In this document: one piece after another, positions 9,823-19,781 of the stretch
How positions within the stretch are numbered: the stretch's first letter is position 1
How the letters are laid out: each line of letters starts with the position of its first letter
Source of the DNA: Mannheimia sp. USDA-ARS-USMARC-1261
GTDB taxonomy: Bacteria > Pseudomonadota > Gammaproteobacteria > Enterobacterales > Pasteurellaceae
Assembly: GCF_000521605.1 (NCBI RefSeq)
Contig: NZ_CP006942.1
Location: forward strand, 1,426,001 to 1,490,000
Length of the DNA: 64,000 nucleotides
Direction: 5' to 3'
The notes under the pieces: generated by a model
The model's database searches: none
Told to the model about the DNA's origin: nothing
What the model saw: the letters and a program-made list of their open reading frames with translations, nothing else
Made by a program: the position numbers and the translations under genes

Positions 9823-10620
9823 TTAATTTCCTAACAGTAGCCCATCATCGCTAAGTTGTTCGTGGCGATTTTGTTGGAACAGTCGTAATAAATCCGGCAC
9901 GTCCATTTGTTTACGTTGTTCGCCCGAAACATCAAAAGCCACTTGCCCTTGATGAAGCATTACAGTTCTATCGCCATAATCTAAGGCTTGTCGCATTGAG
10001 TGCGTTACCATTAGCGTAGTTAATTTTTGCTCTCGAACAATTTTATTCGTTAGCTCCATCACAAAATCAGTGGTTTTAGGGTCAAGAGCTGCGGTGTGTT
10101 CATCGAGTAATAAAATATTAGAAGGCTGAAGCGATGCCATTAAAAGGCTAACAGCTTGGCGTTGTCCACCCGATAATCGCCCCATTTGGTCGGTGAGACG
10201 ATTTTCCAAACCTAAACCAAGCAGCGAAAGTTTGTCTCTGAATAGCTCTCTCATTTGGCGTTTAATCGCAAAGCCCAAGCCTCGTCTGCCACCACGCTGA
10301 TACGCTAACGCCATATTTTCCTCAATCGTCAAACTTTCACAAGTGCCAGCCATTGGATCTTGGAATACTCGAGCAACTTGATTTGCTCTCTGCCACGTTG
10401 TGGCGTTATTGACTTTATTGCCTTGAATAATAATTTCACCACTATCAACGAAACAATCACCACTAATCGCATTAAGCATTGTAGATTTGCCTGCTCCGTT
10501 ACTGCCAATCACAGACACAAATTCGCCTTGCTCTACTTTAAGTGATAATCCTCGTAATACAGGATTTTCAATTGCAGTGCCTTTATTGAAGGTAATGAAT
10601 AAGTTATTTAATTCGATCAT
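9823..10620 (-). CDS. ABC transporter ATP-binding protein (tryptophan/tyrosine type)
   Basis: ATPase subunit of an importer, 265 residues from the ATG at 10620, which has a GAGAGG ribosome-binding site; the longer frame reaching 10674 overlaps the permease and is rejected. Walker A GSNGAGKS is at 39-46, the signature LSGGQRQAVSLLMA near 147, and Walker B LLLDEHTAALDP near 172. The DEHTAALDP spelling, instead of DEPTSALDP, is characteristic of the ATPase paired with TrpX/ABC_sub_bind-type binding proteins. It follows the permease with one base between stop and start. Substrate (an aromatic amino acid) is inferred from family resemblance and from the operator-like site upstream, not proven. Confidence 0.82.
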   Translation of the reverse strand: MIELNNLFITFNKGTAIENPVLRGLSLKVEQGEFVSVIGSNGAGKSTMLNAISGDCFVDSGEIIIQGNKVNNATTWQRANQVARVFQDPMAGTCESLTIEENMALAYQRGGRRGLGFAIKRQMRELFRDKLSLLGLGLENRLTDQMGRLSGGQRQAVSLLMASLQPSNILLLDEHTAALDPKTTDFVMELTNKIVREQKLTTLMVTHSMRQALDYGDRTVMLHQGQVAFDVSGEQRKQMDVPDLLRLFQQNRHEQLSDDGLLLGN

Positions 10621-10621
10621 T

Positions 10622-11554
10622 TTAACCTCTCTTACCTGCCAATATCTGCTTAATTCTCGGCACTGCCAACACAATCACAACCAATAACGCTGTAATTAAG
10701 TTAAGATCTTGCGGACCAAAACCAATGCCGTTTAAAGTATCATTATTTAACGCAAGAGCGATAAAGAAACGGTAAAGCACCGAACCGATAATAACGGCAA
10801 AAGTAAGCCAGATAATCCGTTTGACCGAGAAAATTGCCTCGCCGATAATCACCGCAGCCAAACCGATAACAATAGTGCCGACACCGATAGAAATATCCAC
10901 CCCACCGTTGCTCTGCACATATAACGCTCCCCCCAATGCAATTAAAGCATTGGAAATCGCCATTCCTAAAATCGTCATTTTGTTTACCGCAATGCCCTGT
11001 GCTTTTGCCATACGATTATTTGTACCGGTGGCTCGCACCGCTAAACCGATTTGGGTCGCGAAGAAAAGGTCAAACAAACATTTCACAATCACGACTACCA
11101 GCAATGCCATTACAAGGCGAACTAAAGCTAATTGTAGATCGCTGTCGATTGGCATTACATCATAAATTGTTGTTTCGCCAAGAATTGCAATGTTCGGCAT
11201 TCCCATAATGCGTAAATTAATGGAATAGAGGGCGATCATCATCAAGATACTGGCAAGCAATTTCTCAATTTTAAAACCGATATGTAAACTTGCCGTAATC
11301 ATACCAGCAATTGCCCCTGCTAAAGTGCCATACAGTGTTGCCAACCAAGGATCAACTTGATTTAAAATGCTAATCACACACACTGCCCCACCTAAAGGGA
11401 AACTGCCGTCTGCGGTTAAATCAGGGAAATCAAGAATTTTGTAGGAAATTAATACACCTAGTGCGACAAGGGCATAAATTAAACCAAGTTCTAACGCACC
11501 AATCCAAGTGATATTCGTTAAAAAGGAACTTAAAAAATGAATAATAGCGTCCAT
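10622..11554 (-). CDS. ABC transporter permease (tryptophan/tyrosine type)
   Basis: Inner-membrane permease of 310 residues from the ATG at 11554 (MDAIIHFLSS), of the branched-chain/LivH-like superfamily. The stretch LDFPDLTADGSFPLGGA around 47-63 is typical of the permease that pairs with TrpX-type substrate-binding proteins. About eight to nine hydrophobic helices follow. The frame could run to 11680, but that part (residues rich in Y, C and Q) overlaps a palindromic operator-like site and a USS, and looks non-coding. No periplasmic binding-protein gene lies next to it, so the pair is incomplete here; the binding protein must be elsewhere if the system works. Confidence 0.82.
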   Translation of the reverse strand: MDAIIHFLSSFLTNITWIGALELGLIYALVALGVLISYKILDFPDLTADGSFPLGGAVCVISILNQVDPWLATLYGTLAGAIAGMITASLHIGFKIEKLLASILMMIALYSINLRIMGMPNIAILGETTIYDVMPIDSDLQLALVRLVMALLVVVIVKCLFDLFFATQIGLAVRATGTNNRMAKAQGIAVNKMTILGMAISNALIALGGALYVQSNGGVDISIGVGTIVIGLAAVIIGEAIFSVKRIIWLTFAVIIGSVLYRFFIALALNNDTLNGIGFGPQDLNLITALLVVIVLAVPRIKQILAGKRG

Positions 11555-11588
11555 TTGTAATGTTATTATGATTAATTGTTCGAGAAAT

Positions 11589-11606
11589 GCACTACTATAG
11601 TAGTAC
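11589..11606 (-). promoter_or_regulatory. Palindrome resembling a TrpR operator, upstream of the ABC transporter
   Basis: GCACTACTATAGTAGTAC is an 18-bp palindrome with one mismatch, 34 bp before the permease ATG. It agrees with the E. coli TrpR consensus GTACTAGTTAACTAGTAC at 13 of 18 positions, with CTA...TAG half-sites in the same spacing. Control of an aromatic amino acid transporter by TrpR is thus plausible, as inference only. Confidence 0.45.
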
Positions 11607-11790
11607 AGATTTTGGAGGCATTCTACGCTATTTTTAAGAGAAAAGCAGCTAATTATTTGCTTTTGCAAATTTTCAATCAAAATGAACCGCTTGTTATCGC
11701 TCAGAATTCTCTCTTTTATTGAGTTATCTCAAAATTCATTTATGAGAGAGGTGTAAAATATACAGAAAATTTTGTTGTATTAGGTGAACT

Positions 11791-13533
11791 ATGTTAAATA
11801 AATGGTTTTTAGCAAAAAATACCTTTCTCGCGGTCAAACCTTTTAGTGCGTTAAAAGATGCTTTCAAAGCAGGTTATACTCAAAAACATCTCGTGCGAGA
11901 TATTATCTCCGGCTTAACTGTTGGTGTTATTGCCATTCCGCTTTCTATGGCATTAGCCATTGCTAGTGGCGTACCACCCCAGCACGGTTTATATACGGCA
12001 ATTGTAGCGGGTATTGTGATCGCTTTAACAGGTGGCTCTCGCTTTAATATTTCAGGTCCAACAGCTGCTTTTGTCGTGATTTTATACCCCGTAACGCAAC
12101 AATTTGGATTGAGCGGATTATTGATGGCAACAATGCTTTCAGGCATTATATTAGTGTTAATGGCGTTACTCCGACTAGGTCGTTTAATTGAATACATTCC
12201 ATTGCCCGTAACGCTTGGTTTTACCTGTGGGATCGGTATTGTGATCGCCACACTGCAAATTAAAGATTTCTTAGGCTTAACGATTGAGAAAATGCCAGAG
12301 CATTATCTCGGTAAAATCGAAACCATTTTCTCAGCTCTTCCAACTATCAATTGGGCTGATACTTTAGTTGGCTGTGCTACACTTTTAATCTTAACCCGTT
12401 GGCATAAATTACGCTTACCTATTCCAGGACATCTACCTGCTGTATTCATCGGCACATTACTGTCGCTACTGCTTATCCATCTCGGGCAAAACGTGGCTAC
12501 CATCGGCTCTGCATTCCAATATACGCTACCAGACGGTACGATGGGCTATGGTATTCCAAGCGTTTTACCGGAATTTATCTTACCTTGGAATATTCCTAAC
12601 TCTGAAGGTAATCTTATTAATTGGAACTTAACTACTATTCAAGCTCTACTTCCGGCTGCTTTTTCTATGGCTATGCTTGGAGCGATAGAGTCGCTATTAT
12701 GTGCAGTTGTTTGCGATAATATGACAGATACCAAACACCATTCCAACAATGAGTTATTAGCACAAGGGTTAGGTAACATTGCCTCGCCATTTTTAGGAGG
12801 AATTACAGCAACTGCGGCAATTGCCCGCTCAGCAGCCAATGTGCGTTCTGGTGCCGTATCACCTATCTCTAGCGTAATTCACGCCTTACTCGTGCTTTTT
12901 GCCTTGCTCTTTTTCGCTGAAGCCCTCTCTTATTTACCCCTTTCCTCAATGGCAGCATTATTGCTTGTTGTGGCTTGGAATATGGCGGATCTACCACAAA
13001 TCATTCAATTAAGTCGCCGTTCAGGTAAAAATGAAATTGCGGTACTACTCACTTGTATTACCTTAACCGTACTGTTTGATATGGTAATTGCGATCACTGT
13101 AGGCGTATTACTGGCAAGTCTGCTCTTTATTCGTACCATTGCGGAAATGACAAAATCTTTTGAGATAGCTCACCCAAGTGATTTAGAAGATGTGCTAGTT
13201 TACCGCATTAGTGGACCACTCTTTTTTGCCGCAGCAGATAATCTCTTCGCTGATTTACACGATAAAACAGTACACACTGATCGTGAAATCAAACATATTA
13301 TTTTACAATGCGATGCGGTAACTGTACTTGACACCGGGGGCATTCACGCTTTAACTCGTTTTGTTCAACATATGTTGCCACATCAAAATTTACATCTCTG
13401 TAATGTGCAATTTCAACCGATGAGAATGCTGGTTCGATCACAAAAAACGGTAAATGAAATTCAACAGATTCATTTTAGCAGTGATTTAGAAACGGCTTTT
13501 GAGAAGGTTAGAACAGAATTAACACAAAGTTAA
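11791..13533 (+). CDS. dauA: SulP-family anion/C4-dicarboxylate transporter
   Basis: Inner-membrane transporter of the SLC26/SulP family, 580 residues, closely resembling E. coli DauA (YchM), which takes up succinate and other C4-dicarboxylates under aerobic acidic conditions. The membrane part (about 30-440) holds the family stretches [18 protein letters not shown] and [21 protein letters not shown] cytoplasmic STAS domain follows (about 455-575), with [18 protein letters not shown]. The start is preceded by AGGTGAACT. Many close matches to DauA through the whole length make the family firm; the substrate is by analogy. Confidence 0.9.
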   Translation: MLNKWFLAKNTFLAVKPFSALKDAFKAGYTQKHLVRDIISGLTVGVIAIPLSMALAIASGVPPQHGLYTAIVAGIVIALTGGSRFNISGPTAAFVVILYPVTQQFGLSGLLMATMLSGIILVLMALLRLGRLIEYIPLPVTLGFTCGIGIVIATLQIKDFLGLTIEKMPEHYLGKIETIFSALPTINWADTLVGCATLLILTRWHKLRLPIPGHLPAVFIGTLLSLLLIHLGQNVATIGSAFQYTLPDGTMGYGIPSVLPEFILPWNIPNSEGNLINWNLTTIQALLPAAFSMAMLGAIESLLCAVVCDNMTDTKHHSNNELLAQGLGNIASPFLGGITATAAIARSAANVRSGAVSPISSVIHALLVLFALLFFAEALSYLPLSSMAALLLVVAWNMADLPQIIQLSRRSGKNEIAVLLTCITLTVLFDMVIAITVGVLLASLLFIRTIAEMTKSFEIAHPSDLEDVLVYRISGPLFFAAADNLFADLHDKTVHTDREIKHIILQCDAVTVLDTGGIHALTRFVQHMLPHQNLHLCNVQFQPMRMLVRSQKTVNEIQQIHFSSDLETAFEKVRTELTQS

Positions 13534-13543
13534 ATAGTAAAAC

Positions 13544-13606
13544 ACAAGCGGTCATATTTTTCCAACATTTTGCAAATGCAAAAAATTTTCAAAATATGAC
13601 CGCTTG
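13544..13606. repeat. 63-bp USS hairpin module, copy 1
   Basis: Facing USS copies, ACAAGCGGTCATATTTT (13544-13560) and AAAATATGACCGCTTG (13591-13606), form a 16-bp stem. A second nested inverted repeat TTTTGC/GCAAAA sits in the loop. The whole 63 bp recurs at 14725-14787 in the same orientation with only two substitutions. It lies between the convergent dauA and rhuM genes and could terminate both. Confidence 0.85.
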
Positions 13607-13610
13607 ATTT

Positions 13611-14615
13611 CTACTTACTTAATTTTTCTTTGATAAGTTTATCAAAATCGCTCTCAAAGGTTTTATCTTGGATTACGCGATATTTCTCAAACTCTGTTTC
13701 AGCATATAGCTTTGCCTCATCAAAACTAATTTTTCCTTTACCATCTAATAGAGGTAAATCATCTGCGTTTAAAAATATATCTAATCGTTTTGCCCAATCT
13801 TCCATTGTCATTGGAATTTGACGCCTTGCTCTACGCTCTGCCAAATCCAAAAATGCGTTCACAATCGAACCTAAATCTTTTAACTCATCATTATTCAAAT
13901 AATTTTTGGCTATAGAAACATCGCTTTTTAAAATTTTACCCTCAGGCGATTTTGCCCAAGTAGTTAATCCCATATTAGGTTTGAGACTATCTGCTCGTTC
14001 CATAATTAATTCGGCAGCTGTATGCTGATGAATGGCATAGTGCAACTTGTTTTGCACCGTTGCAAAAAAAGATTTTGTTGTGGAAGCATTTTTATTGTAA
14101 TCTACCGATGTTGCATAAATATCAGTAATTTTCTGATAAAAACGGCGTTCAGAAAGGCGGATCTCTCGAATTTCTTCTAATAATCGTTCAAAATAATCCT
14201 CTCCTAAAAAAGTCCCATTTTCCATTCTCTCTCGATCTAACACATATCCTTTTTGCGAAAACTCTCGCAAAATTTGAGTTGCCCATTGGCGGAATTGTGT
14301 CGCACGAATAGAATTAACCCGATAACCAACAGAGATTACTGCATCAAGATTGTAATGCTTAGTATTGTAATTTTTACCATCTGAGGCAGTTATTCGGAAT
14401 TTCCGAATAACTGAAAGTTCATTGAGTTCTTCACTCTCAAAAATATGCTTTAAATGTTCATTAATAGTTGGTACTGAGACCTCGAATAATTCAGCTATAC
14501 GCTTTTGAGTGAGCCAGATCTCATTATCTTCATATCGAACTTCTATATTTTGCTCGCCAGTTTGATTGGTAAAAATCAAAAACTCAGCGGTACTATTACG
14601 GATAAGTTTAGTCAT
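13611..14615 (-). CDS. RhuM-family protein (virulence-associated, function unknown)
   Basis: 334-residue member of the RhuM family, first seen in a Salmonella pathogenicity island. The N-terminal part has an RhuM/KilA-like HTH region: EIWLTQKRIAELFEVSVPTI around 32-51 reads as a DNA-binding helix pair, then INEHLKHIF. YNLDAVISVGYRVNS near 88-102 and RATQFRQWAT just after are conserved family blocks. The rest is charged and mostly helical, without signal peptide or membrane segment, so the protein is cytoplasmic. The biochemical role is unknown; homologues often occur in mobile or accessory DNA. Here it stands alone between two almost identical 63-bp repeats, which suggests insertion or loss as a cassette. 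Confidence 0.85.
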   Translation of the reverse strand: MTKLIRNSTAEFLIFTNQTGEQNIEVRYEDNEIWLTQKRIAELFEVSVPTINEHLKHIFESEELNELSVIRKFRITASDGKNYNTKHYNLDAVISVGYRVNSIRATQFRQWATQILREFSQKGYVLDRERMENGTFLGEDYFERLLEEIREIRLSERRFYQKITDIYATSVDYNKNASTTKSFFATVQNKLHYAIHQHTAAELIMERADSLKPNMGLTTWAKSPEGKILKSDVSIAKNYLNNDELKDLGSIVNAFLDLAERRARRQIPMTMEDWAKRLDIFLNADDLPLLDGKGKISFDEAKLYAETEFEKYRVIQDKTFESDFDKLIKEKLSK

Positions 14616-14724
14616 TATTTTTCCTCATAAAACTTACGTAAATTCTACTGTTTAGTATGTTCTTGTCTAACAGAAACGTTAAAATTTTCGACGCAGTTCA
14701 CAAAATTTATAGATGATATCAATA

Positions 14725-14787
14725 ACAAGCGGTCATATTTCTCCAATATTTTGCAAATGCAAAAAATTTTCAAAATATGACCGCTTG
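14725..14787. repeat. 63-bp USS hairpin module, copy 2
   Basis: Direct repeat of 13544-13606, with 61 of 63 bases identical. Arms ACAAGCGGTCATATTT (14725-14740) and AAATATGACCGCTTGT (14773-14788) form a 16-bp stem. It lies just past the uvrA stop and upstream of the rhuM start, so it is probably the uvrA terminator. The rest of the gap 14616-14802 holds the presumed rhuM promoter; I see no gene there. Confidence 0.85.
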
Positions 14788-14802
14788 TAATCTTTATTTA
14801 AA

Positions 14803-17631
14803 TTAGCCTTTTGCCAAGATCTCTTTCAAGAATCTTGCGGTGTGAGAGCGTTTATCTTTAGCGACTTGTTCCGGTGTACCTGTAGCAATAATCTCACCGC
14901 CGCCGCTGCCGCCTTCAGGACCGAGATCAACAATCCAGTCTGCGGTTTTAATCACATCTAAATTATGTTCGATTACCACAATGGTATTGCCCTGATCACG
15001 CAAACGATGTAACACGCCAAGTAGTTGTTTAATATCGGCAAAATGTAAGCCTGTAGTCGGTTCGTCTAAAATATACAGCGTTTTGCCAGTGTCTCGTTTG
15101 GAAAGCTCGGTAGCTAACTTCACTCGCTGAGCCTCACCACCTGAAAGTGTGGTAGAGGATTGCCCGAGTCGGATATAAGATAAACCTACGTCCATCAAGG
15201 TTTGTAGCTTACGGGCAATCATCGGCACAGGTGCGAAAAACTCTCTTGCCTCTTCCACTGTCATATCCAATACTTGGTGAATGGTTTTGCCTTTGTAACG
15301 AATTTCCAACGTTTCACGGTTGTAGCGTTTGCCTTTACAGTGATCGCACGGCACATAAACATCGGGTAAGAAATGCATTTCCACCTTAATCACACCATCA
15401 CCTTGACAGGCTTCACAGCGACCACCACGCACATTGAAACTAAAACGCCCTACATTATAACCTCTTGCCCGTGCCTCTTGCGTACCTGCAAATAATTCAC
15501 GAATTGGGGTAAAAAGCCCGGTGTAAGTAGCTGGATTTGAGCGAGGGGTTCGTCCAATCGGGCTTTGATCGATGTCGATCACTTTATCAAAATGAGCTAA
15601 ACCATCAATAGATTCATAAGGGGCAACATCACTATTTTCTGCACGATTTAACGCATTTTGTGCCAGAGGGAATAAGGTATCGTTAATCAACGTCGATTTA
15701 CCTGACCCAGATACCCCCGTGATACAAGTAAATAGACCCACTGGAATTTCTAACTTCACTTTCTTCAAATTATTACCACTTGCCCCTGATAATATGAGCA
15801 ATTTTGAACCATCATAGGGTACTCTTTTTGATGGAATTTCAATTTTCTGCTTACCTGAAAGGAATTGCCCGGTAATGGATTCATCAATTTGCATAATTTC
15901 TTCAGCTGTGCCTTGTGCAATAACTTGTCCGCCGTGCACCCCTGCACCCGGTCCGATATCAACAATATGGTCTGCCGCACGAATTGCATCTTCATCGTGC
16001 TCAACCACAATCACGGTGTTGCCTAAGTTACGCAAATGGATAAGCGTATTAAGCAAGCGTTCGTTATCTCGTTGGTGTAAGCCGATAGAAGGCTCATCTA
16101 ATACATACATCACGCCCACTAATCCTGCACCGATTTGACTGGCAAGGCGGATACGCTGAGCCTCCCCCCCTGAAAGGGTTTCAGCCGAGCGAGAAAGTGA
16201 GAGATAATTTAAGCCCACGTTCACCAAAAACTGTAAACGCTCACGAATTTCTTTTAAGATTTTTTCCGCAATTTTCTCTTTTTGCCCGGAGAGTTTGATC
16301 TCCTCAAAGAAAGCTAACGCTTCGCCAATGCTTTTTTCTGAAACCATCGGTAAGTTAGTTTTATCCAGGAAAACATAACGAGCTTCACGACGCAAACGAG
16401 ATCCTTCACACTCCAAACAAGGGCGGGTGTTGATATATTTCGCTAATTCATCTCGCACAGAGTTAGATTCTGTTTCTTTATAACGGCGAGCCATATTATT
16501 TAACACGCCTTCAAACGCGTGTTTACGCTTGACTTTATCGCCTCTGTCATTGACATAAACAAACTCAATCTCTTCTTTTGTGCCGTTTAAAATAAGATTT
16601 TGGTGTTTTTTCGATAACTGTCCAAATGGCGTTTCTAAATCAAACCCGTAATGTTCTGCAACCGCTTTAAGTAATCCGAAATAGTAAAAACTACGGCGAT
16701 CCCAACCTTTAATTGCCCCGGCAGCTAATGAAACATCATAATTTTGCACTACTTTCTTTTCATCAAAAAATTGCTCAACACCTAAACCATCACAACTTGG
16801 ACAAGCTCCAGCCGGGTTATTGAATGAAAATAAACGAGGTTCTAACTCTTGCAATGAATAGCCACAATGTGGACAAGCAAAACTTGATGAAAAGACAATT
16901 TCTTCCGTATTTGGGTCGTCCATATCAGCAATAATGGCTGTTGATCCTGATAAATCTAATGCCGTTTCAAAAGATTCTGCTAAACGGGTTGCCAGATCGG
17001 CTCGTACTTTAAAACGATCCACTACTACTTCAATGGTGTGCTTTTTCTGAAGCTCTAACGCCGGAGGATCAGATAAATCGCAAATTTCACCGTCAATTCT
17101 TGCTCTCAAGTAACCACTAGCGGTCAAATTTTCCAATAATTTTACGTGTTCGCCTTTGCGATCTTTCACCACCGGGGCAAGCAGCATCAGACGTTTTCCT
17201 TCAGGCTCTTCCATTACTCTATCCACCATTTGTGAAATGGTTTGAGCGGCTAATGGCACATCGTGATCAGGGCAGCGAGGTTCACCTACTCGGGCAAATA
17301 ATAAACGCAAATAGTCGTGAATTTCCGTTACCGTTCCTACCGTAGAACGTGGGTTATGAGAAGTTGATTTCTGCTCAATCGAAATTGCTGGTGAAAGCCC
17401 TTCAATATGATCCACATCGGGCTTTTCCATTAAAGCAAGGAATTGGCGAGCATAGGCAGAAAGCGATTCTACATAACGACGTTGCCCTTCAGCGTAAAGA
17501 GTATCAAAGGCTAAAGAAGATTTACCTGAGCCGGAAAGCCCTGTGATGACAATAAATTTATCTCTCGGTAAGATTAAATTGATGTTTTTTAAGTTGTGGG
17601 TTCTTGCTCCACGAATATCAATATGTTGCAT
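14803..17631 (-). CDS. uvrA: Excinuclease ABC subunit A
   Basis: Damage-recognition ATPase of nucleotide excision repair; a dimer loads UvrB at bulky lesions. 942 residues from the ATG at 17631, giving [18 protein letters not shown]; the in-frame ATG at 17646 (MDIGNM) arises from the ribosome-binding region and is rejected. Both ABC domains are present: Walker [10 protein letters not shown] near residue 33 and GVSGSGKST near 640, signatures [16 protein letters not shown] and [16 protein letters not shown]. Zinc-binding CxxC pairs CPHC...CPSC (about 253-283) and CEAC...CDHC (about 737-760) are intact. It is divergent from ssb, with a LexA box between, the classical SOS arrangement. Confidence 0.97.
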   Translation of the reverse strand: MQHIDIRGARTHNLKNINLILPRDKFIVITGLSGSGKSSLAFDTLYAEGQRRYVESLSAYARQFLALMEKPDVDHIEGLSPAISIEQKSTSHNPRSTVGTVTEIHDYLRLLFARVGEPRCPDHDVPLAAQTISQMVDRVMEEPEGKRLMLLAPVVKDRKGEHVKLLENLTASGYLRARIDGEICDLSDPPALELQKKHTIEVVVDRFKVRADLATRLAESFETALDLSGSTAIIADMDDPNTEEIVFSSSFACPHCGYSLQELEPRLFSFNNPAGACPSCDGLGVEQFFDEKKVVQNYDVSLAAGAIKGWDRRSFYYFGLLKAVAEHYGFDLETPFGQLSKKHQNLILNGTKEEIEFVYVNDRGDKVKRKHAFEGVLNNMARRYKETESNSVRDELAKYINTRPCLECEGSRLRREARYVFLDKTNLPMVSEKSIGEALAFFEEIKLSGQKEKIAEKILKEIRERLQFLVNVGLNYLSLSRSAETLSGGEAQRIRLASQIGAGLVGVMYVLDEPSIGLHQRDNERLLNTLIHLRNLGNTVIVVEHDEDAIRAADHIVDIGPGAGVHGGQVIAQGTAEEIMQIDESITGQFLSGKQKIEIPSKRVPYDGSKLLILSGASGNNLKKVKLEIPVGLFTCITGVSGSGKSTLINDTLFPLAQNALNRAENSDVAPYESIDGLAHFDKVIDIDQSPIGRTPRSNPATYTGLFTPIRELFAGTQEARARGYNVGRFSFNVRGGRCEACQGDGVIKVEMHFLPDVYVPCDHCKGKRYNRETLEIRYKGKTIHQVLDMTVEEAREFFAPVPMIARKLQTLMDVGLSYIRLGQSSTTLSGGEAQRVKLATELSKRDTGKTLYILDEPTTGLHFADIKQLLGVLHRLRDQGNTIVVIEHNLDVIKTADWIVDLGPEGGSGGGEIIATGTPEQVAKDKRSHTARFLKEILAKG

Positions 17632-17700
17632 ATTTCCTATATCCAATTATGTCCAGCACTATTTTCTAAATTTTCGAGCATTATCGCATATTTTAATAAA

Positions 17701-17718
17701 ACTGTACAAAATATCAGT
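17701..17718. promoter_or_regulatory. LexA (SOS) box between uvrA and ssb
   Basis: ACTGTACAAAATATCAGT has the LexA pattern ACTG-N10-CAGT of the E. coli consensus TACTGTATATATATACAGTA. It stands 70 bp before uvrA and 76 bp before ssb, where the E. coli uvrA-ssb region also has an SOS box. A -10-like TAGAAT for ssb follows at 17749-17754. Confidence 0.75.
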
Positions 17719-17793
17719 TTTTCTGTGTTCAATAAGCTAATTTTCGGGTAGAATACTCCACAATTTTGTATAAAAGCAGAGAAAGAGGATTTT

Positions 17794-18312
17794 ATGGCTG
17801 GTATCAACAAAGTAATTATCGTAGGTAACTTAGGTAACGACCCGGAAATGCGTACAATGCCAAACGGCGAAGCAGTTGCAAATATTAGTGTTGCAACATC
17901 AGAAAGCTGGACAGATAAAAACACCGGTGAACGTCGTGAAGTAACAGAATGGCATCGTATTGTGTTCTATCGTCGTCAAGCGGAAGTTTGTGGTCAATAC
18001 TTACGTAAAGGTTCACAAGTTTATGTGGAAGGTCGCCTACGTACTCGTAAATGGCAAGACCAAAACGGGCAAGATCGTTACACCACAGAAATTCAAGGCG
18101 ATGTATTACAAATGCTAGGCAATCGTCAAGGTAACGATATGGGTGCTCAGCAAGGCGGTTGGGGTAATTCAGCACCTGCGGGTAATAGCTATAATCAAGG
18201 TAATAGCAATTATGGCTATAACCAAACTTCAAGCTCTGCACCACAGCAATCTAAACCCGCTCCACAAGCTGAGCCTGCAATGAATAACTTTGATGATGAT
18301 ATTCCGTTCTGA
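17794..18312 (+). CDS. ssb: Single-stranded DNA-binding protein
   Basis: Tetrameric ssDNA-binding protein for replication, repair and recombination. 172 residues: an OB fold (about 1-110, starting [19 protein letters not shown]), a Gly/Gln/Asn-rich disordered linker (about 112-160), and the acidic tip NNFDDDIPF, which binds partner proteins. The ATG has an AGAAAGAGGA ribosome-binding site. Expression may be partly SOS-linked through the LexA box shared with uvrA. In competent Pasteurellaceae SSB also protects incoming DNA. Confidence 0.97.
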   Translation: MAGINKVIIVGNLGNDPEMRTMPNGEAVANISVATSESWTDKNTGERREVTEWHRIVFYRRQAEVCGQYLRKGSQVYVEGRLRTRKWQDQNGQDRYTTEIQGDVLQMLGNRQGNDMGAQQGGWGNSAPAGNSYNQGNSNYGYNQTSSSAPQQSKPAPQAEPAMNNFDDDIPF

Positions 18313-18388
18313 GATACGTATATATCTGAATTCATAAATCTATACAAATACTATTAAAAAGTATTACACCTTAAAAGGAACAATTGAT

Positions 18389-18425
18389 GGGACTGTTCTA
18401 ACTATAAAATTAGAACAGTCCTTGA
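18389..18425. terminator. Bidirectional terminator between ssb and potE
   Basis: GGACTGTTCTAA (18390-18401) and TTAGAACAGTCC (18410-18421) form a perfect 12-bp stem with an 8-base loop. It separates the convergent genes ssb and potE; the flanking T-tract is weak on both sides. Confidence 0.7.
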
Positions 18426-18444
18426 TTTAACTATAAAGTGTATC

Positions 18445-19758
18445 TTAGTGACTAGTTTTCATATCGAATTTATAAGATATGAAACCATATAATGTCCATC
18501 CAATAAAGGTAACAATAGAGCCATATAGCATTGGTTGTTCTCCTGCCGCATAAAGTGCATATAAACTATACAATGAACCAATAAATGCAATAAAAGTTGT
18601 AATTCTTGCTTTATTTTCAGGTACTTTCTCTACTTTTTGTAAGACCATTAATGCTGCCATTGATAATAAATATGGAATGACATTTGTTACTACAGCTAAA
18701 TCTACTAAAATATTAAACTGCTTATTTAAAGAAGGGCTAATAGTCATAAGGGTTAAACCACTTTGAATTACTGTAATTATTACCATACCTATAATAGGTG
18801 CTTCTTTAGTTGTAACCTTTTTAAATACTGAAGGGAAGTATCCTTCTTCTGCAGAACTTTTAAATACTTGTGCTATCGTAAATTGCCACCCTAATAAAGA
18901 ACCAAAACAAGACATTACCATTAGCCCCATTACTACTTTACCAGCTGTCTCATTAAACATATGAGCAAATGCTAAGCCAAATGGGGCTGTAGAGTTTGCT
19001 AAATCTAAATTAGGAACAATACCAGCAATCACATTAGTTGAAATAATATAAATAACCGCAGCACCTAATGTTCCACCTAAAACAGCAATCGGCACATTTT
19101 TCTCTGGATTTTCGACAACATCGGTATTTGCACACGCAGATTCTAGACCTAAAAAAGCCCATAAAGTCATAGAGATAGATACCCCAATAGCTTCAAAAGT
19201 TGGTACATTATGAGGATTCCAAGAACTGATATAAAGATCAGGCTTAAACCATTTCCAACCAATAATGCAAAGTCCAACAACAGGAATAATAACCCCCCAA
19301 ATAGTGAATGAGCTAATATTCCCAGTAATTCTTGCACCGCCAAAATTCAAGATAGTAGCTAACCATAGCGTGATACCTGTCCACGTCGCAATAGAAATAG
19401 GAGATAGGGAAGTTTCAAATAATTCTGAACCATACCCAACAGCAGAAATGGCAATTGCCGTGTTAGCAATTAGTAATGATACACCATAAGAATAGTTGGC
19501 TAAGAAATTTCCTGCTTTACCAAAGGAGTATTCTGCATAGCCTCCCATTCCTCCTGATCTTTTACTAAACATACCGCATTGTGCAAAAGCATATGCTAAG
19601 GCGGTTGAACCTACTGCAGTAACTAGCCAAGAAACAATGGAAATTGTCCCTATTTCAGCTAATTTGGTCGGTAGCATAATAATACCTGAGCCCATCATAT
19701 TTACCATAGTAATAATAGTGAGTTGAATAACTCCTATTTTATTTGTATTTGTACTCAT
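18445..19758 (-). CDS. potE: Putrescine-ornithine antiporter
   Basis: Inner-membrane APC-family transporter of about 12 helices that exchanges external ornithine for internal putrescine, coupling to ornithine decarboxylase. 437 residues from the ATG at 19758, which has GGAGA eight bases before it (E. coli PotE 439). Nearly the whole chain matches E. coli PotE, for example TMVNMMGSGIIMLPTKLAE at 16-34, FLGLESACANTDVVENPEKN near 205, and CFGSLLGWQFTIAQVFKSS. It follows speF on the same strand, separated by a terminator-like hairpin that may lower its expression relative to speF. The longer frame reaching 19791 runs through this hairpin and is rejected. Confidence 0.96.
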   Translation of the reverse strand: MSTNTNKIGVIQLTIITMVNMMGSGIIMLPTKLAEIGTISIVSWLVTAVGSTALAYAFAQCGMFSKRSGGMGGYAEYSFGKAGNFLANYSYGVSLLIANTAIAISAVGYGSELFETSLSPISIATWTGITLWLATILNFGGARITGNISSFTIWGVIIPVVGLCIIGWKWFKPDLYISSWNPHNVPTFEAIGVSISMTLWAFLGLESACANTDVVENPEKNVPIAVLGGTLGAAVIYIISTNVIAGIVPNLDLANSTAPFGLAFAHMFNETAGKVVMGLMVMSCFGSLLGWQFTIAQVFKSSAEEGYFPSVFKKVTTKEAPIIGMVIITVIQSGLTLMTISPSLNKQFNILVDLAVVTNVIPYLLSMAALMVLQKVEKVPENKARITTFIAFIGSLYSLYALYAAGEQPMLYGSIVTFIGWTLYGFISYKFDMKTSH

Positions 19759-19781
19759 AAGTAGTTTCTCCATCATTTCTA

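Noticed and set aside
10821-11208. Plus-strand ORFs of 114 and 90 residues opposite the ABC permease
   Set aside because: Shadow frames of a membrane-protein gene; low-complexity translation with no recognisable domain.
11555-11680. 42-residue extension of the ABC permease
   Set aside because: It covers the operator-like palindrome; its composition is unlike a permease start, and MDAIIHFLSS at 11554 fits the family.
13544-14787. Insertion-sequence origin of the rhuM segment
   Set aside because: No transposase, no terminal inverted repeats of the whole segment and no short target duplication; the direct repeats are USS hairpins.
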